This document shows positions 16,018 to 24,169 of a DNA stretch of 64,000 nt, piece after piece (positions within the stretch are counted from its first letter, which is position 1; every line of letters starts with the position of its first letter). The translations under genes and the position numbers were made by a program. The stretch spans positions 17,873 to 81,872 of the forward strand of contig NZ_JAFBEX010000022.1 in NCBI RefSeq assembly GCF_016908975.1, in the 5' to 3' direction. The stretch comes from Neobacillus cucumis (GTDB lineage Bacteria > Bacillota > Bacilli > Bacillales > Cytobacillaceae). The notes beneath the pieces are model-generated. The model was not told the origin of the DNA and searched no databases. It saw nothing but the letters and a program-made list of their open reading frames with translations.

Positions 16018-16905
16018 ATGAATTTTGGCAAAGTAATAACTGCAATGGTAACACCATTCGATGAAAAAGGTGAAGTGGATTATAGCGCGACAAAAGCGTT
16101 AGTTAATCATTTAATTAACAATGGAACAGAAGCATTAGTTGTTAGCGGTACAACGGGTGAATCCCCTACCTTAACAACAGAAGAAAAAGTATCCTTATTT
16201 AAGTTAGTTGTTGAAGAAGCAGCTGGTAGAATTCCAGTTATTGCGGGTACAGGCTCCAATAATACTAGAGCATCAATCCAATTAACAAATCTTGCAGCTG
16301 AAGTAGGTGTGGATGGTATTTTACTAGTTGTACCATATTACAACAAACCTTCACAAGAGGGAATCTATCAGCATTTTAAAGCCATTGCCGAATCTACTGT
16401 TCTACCAGTCATGTTATATAATATCCCTGGTCGAAGTGTCGTGAACATGTCTGTTGAAACAGTCGTTCGTCTTTCAAGCATTCACAATATTGTAGCGATT
16501 AAAGAAGCAAGTGGCAACTTAGATGCAATGGCGGAAATCATCAGTAAGACCCCTGATCATTTCTCTTTATATACTGGTGATGATGCACTAACCCTTCCAA
16601 CCTTGGCAATCGGTGGTACGGGGGTGGTTTCGGTTGCTTCCCACATTATCGGCAACGAAATGCAGGACATGATGACGAAATATAAAACGGGACAGCTCGA
16701 AGAAGCAGCGGCTGCACATCGTAAACTCCTCCCGCTAATGAAGGGTTTATTTGCTGCCCCTAACCCAACACCGGTTAAGGCTGCTCTTAACATGACGGGC
16801 ATCCGGGTTGGTGATGTGCGCTTGCCATTAGTACCATTAACAGAGCAAGAAAAAAACACATTGGAAATGCTCCTGCCAGCTGACAAACTCGTAAGTGTAA
16901 GTTAA
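16018..16905 (+). CDS. dapA: 4-hydroxy-tetrahydrodipicolinate synthase
   Basis: DapA condenses pyruvate and aspartate semialdehyde, the first committed step toward diaminopimelate, lysine and spore dipicolinate. The 295-residue product has the (beta/alpha)8 lyase signatures GTTGESPTLTTEEK (about 43-56), catalytic Tyr in YNIPGRS (about 134) and Schiff-base Lys in AIKEASGN (about 162). AAGGGTGAG precedes the ATG. It stands alone with its own lysine riboswitch and terminator, rather than in the asd-dapG-dapA cluster usual in Bacillus. This suggests a lysine-repressible paralogue alongside a constitutive or sporulation copy. Confidence 0.96.
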   Translation: MNFGKVITAMVTPFDEKGEVDYSATKALVNHLINNGTEALVVSGTTGESPTLTTEEKVSLFKLVVEEAAGRIPVIAGTGSNNTRASIQLTNLAAEVGVDGILLVVPYYNKPSQEGIYQHFKAIAESTVLPVMLYNIPGRSVVNMSVETVVRLSSIHNIVAIKEASGNLDAMAEIISKTPDHFSLYTGDDALTLPTLAIGGTGVVSVASHIIGNEMQDMMTKYKTGQLEEAAAAHRKLLPLMKGLFAAPNPTPVKAALNMTGIRVGDVRLPLVPLTEQEKNTLEMLLPADKLVSVS

Positions 16906-16910
16906 AATTA

Positions 16911-16939
16911 GGCTGCCTTTAGAAAGGCAGTCTTTTTTA
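16911..16939 (+). terminator. Rho-independent terminator of dapA
   Basis: A GGCTGCCTTT/AAAGGCAGTC stem followed by TTTTTT. Confidence 0.9.
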
Positions 16940-16985
16940 TTCATGAAACTCCCCTTTTAATTTGATCCATGAAAGGAAAATCGGA

Positions 16986-17822
16986 ATGAGTAGAAAAACT
17001 GCCATTGTGACGGGCTCGTCAAGCGGCTTTGGTTTTTTATGCGTAATTGAACTTGCCTTGAAAGGATTTACGGTTATTGCCACAATGAGAGACACGAACA
17101 AGGCAAAAGCTTTGTTGGACCTCGCCAAAGAAAAGGAATTAGATAATGATATTCACGTTACCTCCCTGGATGTTACTTCAAGTGACTCCATCCATGATTT
17201 TAAAAAATACTTAGACAATTACTCTCAAATTGATGTATTGATAAACAATGCCGGCTTTGCCGTCGGTGGTTTTAGCGAGGAACTGTCTATAGAAGATTAT
17301 CGGCGTCAATTTGAAACCAACTTCTTTGGCGTGATCGCAGTAACAAATGCCGTTTTGCCCATCATGAGGGCAAGCAAACAAGGTCGAATTATCAATATGA
17401 GCAGCATTAGTGGAAGATTTGGTTTCCCAGGCTTATCTGCTTATACTGCCTCCAAACATGCGCTTGAAGGCTACAGTGAAAGCTTGAGACTCGAACTCCG
17501 TCCTTTTGGAATCGATGTGTCCCTCATTGAACCGGGATCATACCAAACCAATATCTGGACGAGTGTGGACCAACTCGAGAACAACCCGGATTCTCCTTAT
17601 ACCTTTTATACGGAGAGTCTTTTAAAAGAAATAAATAATGGCAAAGCGGATTATGGCGACCCTAGTGATGTGGCTAAGCTAGCAGCCCAGATTGCTTCCA
17701 ATCCCGGACCCTCTGACCTCCGCTATCCTGTTGGCAAAGGCGTAAAAACTAATCTTTTTTTAAAAAAGACACTGCCGTGGAAATTGATTGAAAATGTGGT
17801 CTTAAAAAGATTTAAGCTTTAA
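16986..17822 (+). CDS. Short-chain dehydrogenase/reductase
   Basis: This classical SDR of 278 residues is a cytosolic NAD(P)-dependent oxidoreductase of unknown substrate. It has the cofactor motif TGSSSGFG (about residues 9-16), NNAG (about 84-87), the catalytic Ser in MSSISGRFG, and YTASK (about 150-154). The start at 16986 is preferred because AAAGGA lies about 10 bases upstream; the longer frame from 16962 overlaps it. The segment GPSDLRYPVGKG near the end is typical of retinol-dehydrogenase-like SDRs. The next gene is an aldo/keto reductase in the same direction, perhaps a general carbonyl-detoxifying pair. Confidence 0.87.
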   Translation: MSRKTAIVTGSSSGFGFLCVIELALKGFTVIATMRDTNKAKALLDLAKEKELDNDIHVTSLDVTSSDSIHDFKKYLDNYSQIDVLINNAGFAVGGFSEELSIEDYRRQFETNFFGVIAVTNAVLPIMRASKQGRIINMSSISGRFGFPGLSAYTASKHALEGYSESLRLELRPFGIDVSLIEPGSYQTNIWTSVDQLENNPDSPYTFYTESLLKEINNGKADYGDPSDVAKLAAQIASNPGPSDLRYPVGKGVKTNLFLKKTLPWKLIENVVLKRFKL

Positions 17823-17909
17823 TTTGTGCAGTTAAGCTTCTGTTTGGTTGATTCTTCCACATAAGAGGGACTATACTAAGTCTTGAATGAAGATAAGGAG
17901 GAGAAGCTC

Positions 17910-18737
17910 TTGAACAGCTTACAGTCAACCACTACGCTACATAATGGTGTGAAGATGCCATGGTTTGGTCTTGGTGTCTACAAGATCCCAGAGGGTGAAG
18001 AAGCTCTCGAATCAGTCAAAATGGCTATAAACGCAGGTTACAGAAGCATTGATACAGCGGCACTTTATCAAAATGAAGAAAGTGTGGGTCAATCCATTAA
18101 AGAGTCAGGCGTTCCCCGCGCAGAGCTATTTATCACCACCAAAGTTTGGAATGAGGATCAGCGCAATAATTCCGTTGAAGAAGCTTTTGAAACAAGCTTA
18201 CAGAAGCTTGGTCTTGACTATGTAGATTTGTATTTAATCCACTGGCCAGTTAAGGAAAAATACAAAGACTCATGGAAGGTGCTTGAAAAGTTATATAAAG
18301 ATAAGCGTGTTCGAGCAATCGGAGTGAGCAATTTCAACATTCACCACTTAGAGGATTTGATGTCTATTGCAGAAATTAAGCCTATGGTAAACCAAGTAGA
18401 GTTACATCCTCTTCATTCACAGCCAGAACTTCGCGATTATTGCAAAAAACAGGAAATTCAAATTGAAGCATGGGCTCCGCTTGGACAAGGCAGACTGCTC
18501 GACCACCCTGTTCTTCAAGATATTGCTTCAAGCCACCACAAGTCAATTGCTCAAGTCATCTTACGCTGGGATATTCAGAATGAAATTGTGACAATTCCAA
18601 AGTCCGTTCGTGAAAACCGTATCAAAGAAAACGCTAATATCTTTGATTTTACGTTATCTTCTAGTGATATGGAAAAAATAAATGCACTTAATGAAAATCA
18701 ACGTTTTGGTGCGGATCCAGATAATTTTAATTTCTAA
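17910..18737 (+). CDS. yvgN: Aldo/keto reductase, YvgN/glyoxal reductase type
   Basis: This NADPH-dependent AKR is close to B. subtilis YvgN, which reduces methylglyoxal and other aldehydes. The 275-residue protein starts at TTG 17910, after AAGGAGG at 17895-17901. The AKR tetrad is visible: Asp and Tyr in DTAALYQNEE (about 44-53), Lys in ITTKVWNEDQ (about 77), His in LIHWPVK (about 110). The C-terminal NADP-binding segment is TIPKSVRENRIKENANIFDF. A terminator follows, and then the first 52-bp hairpin array. Confidence 0.9.
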   Translation: MNSLQSTTTLHNGVKMPWFGLGVYKIPEGEEALESVKMAINAGYRSIDTAALYQNEESVGQSIKESGVPRAELFITTKVWNEDQRNNSVEEAFETSLQKLGLDYVDLYLIHWPVKEKYKDSWKVLEKLYKDKRVRAIGVSNFNIHHLEDLMSIAEIKPMVNQVELHPLHSQPELRDYCKKQEIQIEAWAPLGQGRLLDHPVLQDIASSHHKSIAQVILRWDIQNEIVTIPKSVRENRIKENANIFDFTLSSSDMEKINALNENQRFGADPDNFNF

Positions 18738-18746
18738 TACTAGTGT

Positions 18747-18774
18747 GACTGTCCTTAAAGGGCGGTCTTTTTTA
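18747..18774 (+). terminator. Rho-independent terminator of the AKR gene
   Basis: A GACTGTCCTT/AAGGGCGGTC stem followed by TTTTTT. Confidence 0.85.
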
Positions 18775-18842
18775 TAGATGATTGTAAAAATATTCATCAA
18801 AGGCCTGTTCAATGCGGCTCTGAATTAAGTTGTACTCTGCTA

Positions 18843-19337
18843 GGGCAATGAAAGGTCCGTTCATCGACCGTCTCTTACCTCTTTGACCTCGCCTCGGGCA
18901 ATGAAAAGCCGTTTCATTTACCGTTTGAACCAATTTGACCTTCGCATGGGCAATGAAAGACTGTTTCATTTACCCTATAAACCATTTGACCTCCGCTCGG
19001 GCAATGAAAGACTGTTTCATTTACCCTATGAACCAATTTGACCTTCGCATGGGCAATGAAAGACTGTTTCATTTACCCTATAAACCAATTTGACCTCCGC
19101 AGGGCAATGAAAGACTGTTTCATTTACCCTATAAACCAATTTGGCCTCCGCTCGGGCAATGAAAGACTGTTTCATTTACCCTATAAACCAATTTGATCTT
19201 CGTATGGGCAATGAAAGACTGTTTCATTTACCCTATAAACCAATTTGACCTTCGCTCGGGCAATGAAAGACTGTTTCATTTACCCTATAAACCAATTTGA
19301 TCTTCGCATGGGCAATGATAGAACGCTTCATCGACCC
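18843..19337. repeat. Tandem hairpin array I: ten units, 52-bp period
   Basis: Ten units begin GGGCAATG at 18843, 18896, 18948, 18999, 19051, 19102, 19154, 19206, 19258 and 19310 (spacing 51-53, mostly 52). In the central units the hairpin arms are GGGCAATGAAA and TTTCATTTACCC around a GACTG loop. A linker of about 24 bases follows, of the type TATAAACCAATTTGACCTTCGCTC. The outer units at both ends are more diverged. The period is not a multiple of three, so it is not a coding repeat. It lies between convergent genes. Arrays with the same period are at 37812-38340 and 56246-56756. Confidence 0.92.
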
Positions 19338-19373
19338 AAAATCAAAAAATCCTTCAACCCCATTCCATGACCA

Positions 19374-20927
19374 TCACTCCCCCAACCCCCTTAACTGCTC
19401 CCTGACCCCATCAATCAAATCCAACGGACCTACCCCATAACTTGATAACTCCTTCGCTTTCTCTTCCCCAGCTCTAGCATGTAGATAGCTCGCAGTCACT
19501 AGAGCCTGAACAGGTGATCCACCTTGTGCAAGAAACGATGCAATCATCCCGGTCAAAACATCCCCACTTCCGCCTTTACCAAGTGCATCATGACCAAGCG
19601 GGTTAACAAAAACCTCTCCATGTGGAGTAGCAATAATCGACCGATGTCCCTTCAACAGCAAATAAACGCCATAATCTTTAGCAAAAGTCTTAGCAATCTC
19701 GATTCGGTCCTCTTCCACTTCTTTTACCGTCTTATGTAACAATCTTGCCATTTCCCCTGGATGCGGCGTAAATAGAACATCCCCTCTATACTCTCGTACC
19801 AGACCCAACACACCCCGAAGCAAATATAACGCATCCGCATCAACCACTACAGGCTGTGTCGTTAATAACGACATGAAAGCTTTCATCCACGCCTCGCCGC
19901 CAGGAAATCTGCTAATCCCCGGACCAACCGCCACACTAGAAAATGGACCAATCAATGCTTGCAATTCGGTTAGAGCATCTGCAGCAAAATGTCCATCTTC
20001 TTCTGCTAATGGCAAAAATAAGGACTCTGGATTTTGCGCAGCAGCCATTGGGTAAATACTCTCCGGCACCGCTAAGGTAACAAGTCCTGCACCTGAATTT
20101 AAGGCCGATTTTGCCGAAAATATTGGTGCTCCAACATAAAACTTTGATCCGCCTAACACCAAAACATGACCGAACGTTCCCTTATGCCCATGTTTTGGTC
20201 TCGATGGGATCATCTCTTGCACCAAATCCTCTGTTATTAATCTCGGCATAGCAAGTCCCAACTCACCAACAATCGAAGGTGGAACAGAAATATCTACAGC
20301 CTTCCACTCCCCTACATACTTCGGACCATCCTGCAAAAAGAACCCTCTTTTTGGAAAAACAAACGTAACAGTCTTGGTTGACTTAATAGCGAGCCCTTCC
20401 ACCTTGCCAGTATCACTATTCAAGCCTGAGGGAATATCGACAGACATTATTAGTTTTTCCCCTGCATGCTCATTTACCATAGCGATGATCGTTCCAAACG
20501 GTTCTCTTAAAACACCTTTCACACCTGTTCCTAAAAGTGCATCAACGATAACATCCGCTTGATTCAGTTCTGAGCGAACCATTTTAATCGAGGTTTCATG
20601 CAGGAATACAAGTGGTAGCTTACGGTTTCGATACACCTCAAAATGAACTTTCGCATCACCCTTAATGCGTTCAGGTGGTATAACTAAACATAGCAGCACA
20701 TTAAATCCTAAATCCACCAGTCTTCGACCAATGACAAACCCATCGCCACCATTATTTCCACCGCCCGCGAGGACCATCACTCGTTGGTTTCGTGAAGGAA
20801 CGCTTGCCACTATTTCCTCAACAACCTTTGCTCCAGCATTTTCCATTAACACAATCCCAGGCAAGCCAAGCTTGTCCATTGTAAATTGATCCATTAATTG
20901 CATTTCCTTCTGCCCTGCAATAAACAT
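19374..20927 (-). CDS. nnr: Bifunctional NAD(P)H-hydrate epimerase / ADP-dependent NAD(P)H-hydrate dehydratase
   Basis: This enzyme repairs damaged hydrated NAD(P)H. The N-terminal domain (about 1-215) epimerises NAD(P)HX and shows MENAG, LAGGGNNGGDGFVIGR and SVDIPSGLNSDTG. The C-terminal domain (about 225-510) is the ADP-dependent dehydratase of the ribokinase-like fold, with GHVLVLGGSKFYVGAPI, TPHPGEMARLL and NPLGHDALGKGGSGDVLTG. The 517-residue length from the ATG at 20927 is normal. GAGGTGG precedes that ATG; the 40 extra residues of the longest frame have no support. In Bacillus this gene usually sits near acpS, but here it is alone. Confidence 0.94.
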   Translation of the reverse strand: MFIAGQKEMQLMDQFTMDKLGLPGIVLMENAGAKVVEEIVASVPSRNQRVMVLAGGGNNGGDGFVIGRRLVDLGFNVLLCLVIPPERIKGDAKVHFEVYRNRKLPLVFLHETSIKMVRSELNQADVIVDALLGTGVKGVLREPFGTIIAMVNEHAGEKLIMSVDIPSGLNSDTGKVEGLAIKSTKTVTFVFPKRGFFLQDGPKYVGEWKAVDISVPPSIVGELGLAMPRLITEDLVQEMIPSRPKHGHKGTFGHVLVLGGSKFYVGAPIFSAKSALNSGAGLVTLAVPESIYPMAAAQNPESLFLPLAEEDGHFAADALTELQALIGPFSSVAVGPGISRFPGGEAWMKAFMSLLTTQPVVVDADALYLLRGVLGLVREYRGDVLFTPHPGEMARLLHKTVKEVEEDRIEIAKTFAKDYGVYLLLKGHRSIIATPHGEVFVNPLGHDALGKGGSGDVLTGMIASFLAQGGSPVQALVTASYLHARAGEEKAKELSSYGVGPLDLIDGVREQLRGLGE

Positions 20928-21073
20928 AACATTCCACCTCTTTCCTCCATTATAAACCTTTCCCCTCCCCTTTCCAGTTACCGCCAATACGAATTTCAAC
21001 AAAACAAATGGGGCAAAATATATACGAGCAATTTTTATATTGCTCAAAAAAAATTCGTCGGGAGTGATGTATC

Positions 21074-21268
21074 ATGGGTAGAAACAAACTTTTGGTTCCT
21101 GGTTCAGGTGATGTCCTAAATCAAATGAAAGAGGAGATTGCCAACGAGTTTGGCGTTCATCTTGGTGCTGATACGACCGCGCGAGCAAACGGTTCAGTCG
21201 GCGGCGAAATGACCAAACGTCTTGTCGCTTACGCTGAACAAACATTACGAAATCACCAAAATCAATAA
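21074..21268 (+). CDS. Small acid-soluble spore protein, alpha/beta type
   Basis: This DNA-binding protein saturates the spore chromosome and protects it from UV and heat. The 64-residue product has the conserved GPR-protease site region EEIANEFGVHLG (about 20-31) and the second conserved block GADTTARANGSVGGEMTKRLV (about 31-51). Expression is expected in the forespore under SigG, though I could not place the promoter with confidence. GGGAGTGATG lies before the ATG. It is divergent from nnr and has its own terminator. Confidence 0.95.
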   Translation: MGRNKLLVPGSGDVLNQMKEEIANEFGVHLGADTTARANGSVGGEMTKRLVAYAEQTLRNHQNQ

Positions 21269-21278
21269 CTGGTGAAGT

Positions 21279-21306
21279 CAAAAGGGTGTCCAATCTGGAC
21301 ACCCTC
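21279..21306. terminator. Bidirectional terminator (SASP / small minus-strand gene)
   Basis: A perfect GGGTGTCC/GGACACCC stem with a T-rich flank on the minus strand; it separates convergent stops at 21268 and 21318. Confidence 0.7.
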
Positions 21307-21317
21307 CTCAGATAAAT

Positions 21318-21491
21318 TTAATTAGCAAAAAGAATCTTTATCTCACTTTCCGCTTCAACCATCCTGCCAAATCGATAGCCTTCGATTAGTAGATGTCGTT
21401 CATGGTCCGTTAAACGACGGTTCCATTTTGTTTCTAAGTAAAGGATTACTTCGTTATAAAAAATTTCCGGATATTCAAAAGGGGTATTCAT
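21318..21491 (-). CDS. Hypothetical small protein (57 aa)
   Basis: The ATG at 21491 (minus) is preceded by AGGAGAAGGAG, a strong ribosome binding site. The 57-residue product begins MNTPFEYPEIFYNEVILYLE and contains TDHERHLLIEGYRFGRMVEAE, a charged helical stretch. It has no Cys, signal peptide or membrane helix. I recognise no family. Good translation signals and the adjacent terminator make it a believable gene. Confidence 0.6.
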   Translation of the reverse strand: MNTPFEYPEIFYNEVILYLETKWNRRLTDHERHLLIEGYRFGRMVEAESEIKILFAN

Positions 21492-21783
21492 CTCCTTCTC
21501 CTCCTTTTCTTCATCGCCTCTTCCTTTACCATCATGTCCAAATTCTCGACTATTTAAAAAGGATCATCGCAATATGGCGAAAGATCACAAACGAGTTTTA
21601 GAATAATCCCTTTTCTTTTTATTTATGCAGAAATTTAAAATTGGTATAGGTCAATCGATTTAGGCAAGATTCATTATTTTTGAAAAATAGGAAATAATAG
21701 TCTTGGAACTGGTTAAAGAACTATGTAAATGGATGGTAATCGGTTTATAAATATTATATTATGAGAAAGCGGTGAACGTGTTT

Positions 21784-22077
21784 ATGAATCAAGATTTTAC
21801 CATTAATCATGAACAGATACCCAATTTTAAGAGTCATGACGAAGCACGAACATATTTAAAAAATCTTTATGGTGATCGTTTTTTATTAAGATTGACAGAA
21901 ATGAGGGATGGGAAACGCGTAAATATGTACCATCTTGTGAAAGATCCTGAGGTTTATCAACCTTATATGGAAAGCTTTTCTCATGACGTTAAACATGATA
22001 TAACCAACATTGATGTATTTAAAAGTTATAATACCATCGAAATAGATGAAAATGGACACGTGCGTTTTCAATCATGA
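21784..22077 (+). CDS. Hypothetical protein (97 aa)
   Basis: The start at ATG 21784 follows GCGGTGAAC; an alternative in-frame start lies at 21772. The product is a small soluble protein with a polar N-terminal segment (NHEQIPNFKSHDEARTYLKNLYGDRFLLRL) and a conserved-looking centre RVNMYHLVKDPEVYQPYM. No membrane segment or metal site is seen. Function unknown. It is convergent with the TerC-family gene and shares a terminator. Confidence 0.65.
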   Translation: MNQDFTINHEQIPNFKSHDEARTYLKNLYGDRFLLRLTEMRDGKRVNMYHLVKDPEVYQPYMESFSHDVKHDITNIDVFKSYNTIEIDENGHVRFQS

Positions 22078-22104
22078 AAAAGGAAGGCATATTATTTGCC
22101 TTCC
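22077..22104. terminator. Bidirectional terminator
   Basis: A GGAAGGCA/TGCCTTCC stem, with a T run on the minus strand for the TerC gene. It lies between convergent stops at 22077 and 22115. Confidence 0.75.
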
Positions 22105-22114
22105 CTCAATAGCT

Positions 22115-22846
22115 TTAAATGGTGCTCTGTTTCCCCAAGATTTTTCGGATAAAATGAACAATAAAAGTACTTAAGAAAATGCCAATTAAGATACTAAAAA
22201 ACACAAATTCATCCATATGAAATCCAAAAGCAGAAACAATCATCTTCACGCCAATGATTGCCACAAGGACAAATGCAGTCGTTTCGAATTCTGGCACCCT
22301 TTCGATGAGTGCCAGAAATAGGTGTGCTACTCCCCTCATCATCAAGATTCCAATTACTCCTCCAAGCAACAAAATCCACTCTTGATTTGATACACCAAAC
22401 GCAGCGATGACGCTGTCAAAGCTAAAAGCAATATCCATCAGCTCTACAGTTATAACGGTCTGCCAAAAACCCTTCTTTCTGCTCGTAACTTCGTCTTCCT
22501 CATCATTTTTATTTAAAAGGTTTTGAAACACAATCCAAAGGAGATAGTGCCCTCCAACAATTTTTATCCAAGGAATGGTTGTTAAGGTTACGCCAACTCC
22601 AATGGCAAATACTCGAAAAAAATACGCGCCAAATATCCCATAAAATAAGGCTTTTCTTCGCTGGTTCTTGGGCAGGTGTTTTACCATCACCGCTAAAACC
22701 AGAGCATTATCGGCCGACAATAACCCTTCAAGAATAATCAAGGTACCGATAACTCCCCAACTAGCAGGATTCGTAAATACTTCTTTGAATGCCTCGAATG
22801 AAAAGATGGTTGTATAACTATTTATCATTTCATGTAAGAAGTCCAT
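22115..22846 (-). CDS. TerC-family membrane protein (YceF/YkoY-like metal exporter)
   Basis: This 243-residue membrane protein has about seven hydrophobic segments and the TerC signature acidic residues in membranes: GLLSADNALVLAVMV (about 42-56) and VELMDIAFSFDSVIAAFG (about 134-151). Bacillus relatives are linked to manganese export and metalation of secreted enzymes. The start has GGGAGAA. Some Bacillus homologues are controlled by a yybP-ykoY manganese riboswitch; I see no such aptamer in the 170 bp upstream. It is monocistronic. Confidence 0.88.
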   Translation of the reverse strand: MDFLHEMINSYTTIFSFEAFKEVFTNPASWGVIGTLIILEGLLSADNALVLAVMVKHLPKNQRRKALFYGIFGAYFFRVFAIGVGVTLTTIPWIKIVGGHYLLWIVFQNLLNKNDEEDEVTSRKKGFWQTVITVELMDIAFSFDSVIAAFGVSNQEWILLLGGVIGILMMRGVAHLFLALIERVPEFETTAFVLVAIIGVKMIVSAFGFHMDEFVFFSILIGIFLSTFIVHFIRKILGKQSTI

Positions 22847-22971
22847 CTGGATCTGTTTCTCCCTTTCTTTTTCCAGTAATGTTTGTCCAATTAAACAGGA
22901 TTGTCTTCTTACTTAAATGTATGTAGGGTAAATCGATATATGACAAGCATTCTCTATTGTTACCAAGTTAA

Positions 22972-23009
22972 CAAAAAACCTGTATACCATTTACTAAACG
23001 GTATACAGG
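22972..23009 (-). terminator. Rho-independent terminator of FMN reductase gene
   Basis: A perfect CCTGTATACC/GGTATACAGG stem followed on the minus strand by TTTTTTG. Confidence 0.85.
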
Positions 23010-23018
23010 CGGTAGTTC

Positions 23019-23558
23019 CTATTCATTGATTAGATTGATAAAACGCTCAACGACTTCATCGACAAATTTCACCGTTGCCTCATCTGTAAGACGACCGGAG
23101 TTCACATCAAATTTCGTCATAGCTTGATTAATGAGAATTTCGTTGCCCACTGGTGATAAGAGCTTAACTTGTAAAGCTGTTAAAATTTGTCTTAATTGAA
23201 GCTGCGCACGCAATGTTCCCATTAATCCGGTAGCAGCCCCGGCTGTCATGACTGGCTTCCCAATTAATACTTTATCTACTCGTGATAACCAATCTAAGGC
23301 GTTCTTTAACACCCCTGGAATCGACCAGTTGTATTCCGGAGTAATGATGATGACACCGTCAGCTTCATTTACTTTTTGTTTAAATTCAACTACTGATTCG
23401 GCAGGATTGAATTCTTCATCCTGGTTAAAATACGGAAGCAAGCCGAGATCTAGTACCTCTAGTTCAAATTTAGCTGCAAATCGATCCTGAATCGTAAAGG
23501 CTAGTTGCTTATTATATGAATCTTTCCGCAAACTTCCTACTAGTGCTACAATTTTCAT
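23019..23558 (-). CDS. NADPH-dependent FMN reductase (flavodoxin-like, azoreductase/YhdA type)
   Basis: This 179-residue flavodoxin-fold oxidoreductase reduces FMN, quinones or azo dyes with NAD(P)H. The phosphate-binding loop GSLRKDSYNKQLA is at residues 8-20. The typical ITPEYNWSIPGVLKNALDWLSR segment spans about 76-97, and GAATGLMGTLRAQLQLRQIL follows. These match the NADPH-dependent FMN reductase family. GGTGG lies before the ATG. It is a stand-alone gene between two terminators. Confidence 0.9.
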   Translation of the reverse strand: MKIVALVGSLRKDSYNKQLAFTIQDRFAAKFELEVLDLGLLPYFNQDEEFNPAESVVEFKQKVNEADGVIIITPEYNWSIPGVLKNALDWLSRVDKVLIGKPVMTAGAATGLMGTLRAQLQLRQILTALQVKLLSPVGNEILINQAMTKFDVNSGRLTDEATVKFVDEVVERFINLINE

Positions 23559-23640
23559 ACTATTTCCACCTTTTTTATGTAATTTAATTCGATTATAGAA
23601 ATAAATATAGTTAAATTCAAATGACTTGCTCCTATGTTAG

Positions 23641-23673
23641 AAAAAAAGCTGATTTCAGGTGAAATCAGCTTTT
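23641..23673 (-). terminator. Rho-independent terminator of the MltG-N-like gene
   Basis: An AAAGCTGATTTCA/TGAAATCAGCTTT stem followed by a T run on the minus strand. Confidence 0.88.
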
Positions 23674-23677
23674 GTCA

Positions 23678-24169
23678 TTATTTGTAAATAGCAGCCACAA
23701 CCTGGTCATAGGTCATTTTACTATCAACCACATATACACCAGGTTTTAATTTATTTTCTAGTCCTTTTCTCTCGATATCCTTTGAAAATTCAAAGGCGTT
23801 CTTCACCAGATTTGCTCTAACAAGGGTTCTGCCCACATCAATACTAGTCATTCCATCAGATACATTAACAACAACACGTGTGACTGTGTTAGAAGCAGGA
23901 GTGGCAGCAGTCGCTTTTGCTTGTACCGATGCTTTTGCATCTTGTACCTGCTTATCATTTTCAGCCTTCGTTTGTACAATATAGCCAGTTGCTTGAAGTT
24001 GCTTTTTCATTTCATCAGCGGTTAGTTGAACCTTCTTAGTGACCGTCGTCACAGCTGGTTTAGTGGTTGTTTTGGCAACATCATTTTTTCCAGTAAGATA
24101 AATTGCTCCACAAATGGTGGTCGTGATCAGCATACCGGCAGCAAAACTGCTAAGTAAGTTAAATTTCAT
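23678..24169 (-). CDS. Membrane-anchored protein with YceG/MltG N-terminal (LysM-like) subdomain
   Basis: The 163-residue protein has one N-terminal membrane segment (about 5-24) and an Ala/Thr/Lys-rich stalk. The C-terminal domain of about 65 residues (VNVSDGMTSIDVGRTLVRANLVKNAFEF ... GLENKLKPGVYVVDSKMTYDQVVAAIYK) matches the LysM-like subdomain that precedes the catalytic part of MltG endolytic transglycosylases. The catalytic domain is absent, so it probably binds peptidoglycan or a partner at the outer membrane face. Its start overlaps the preceding gene by 11 bases, which indicates coupling. The ATG at 24169 is preferred over an upstream TTG. Confidence 0.75.
   Translation of the reverse strand: MKFNLLSSFAAGMLITTTICGAIYLTGKNDVAKTTTKPAVTTVTKKVQLTADEMKKQLQATGYIVQTKAENDKQVQDAKASVQAKATAATPASNTVTRVVVNVSDGMTSIDVGRTLVRANLVKNAFEFSKDIERKGLENKLKPGVYVVDSKMTYDQVVAAIYK

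Noticed and set aside
18772..18969. 65-aa minus-strand ORF across the start of array I
   Set aside because: It is a reading of hairpin units; the 52-bp period breaks the frame at each unit and there is no ribosome binding site of note.
18843..19337. CRISPR array
   Set aside because: The 52-bp units are repeated throughout, including the linkers; there are no unique spacers and no cas genes. Same for the arrays at 37.8 and 56.3 kb.
21026..21045. Terminator GAGCAAT/ATTGCTC between nnr and the SASP gene
   Set aside because: It lies between divergent starts and has no T run in a useful direction; it may be a chance hairpin or a promoter-region palindrome.
22847..23010. yybP-ykoY manganese riboswitch before the TerC gene
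   Set aside because: No conserved aptamer blocks were found in the upstream region.
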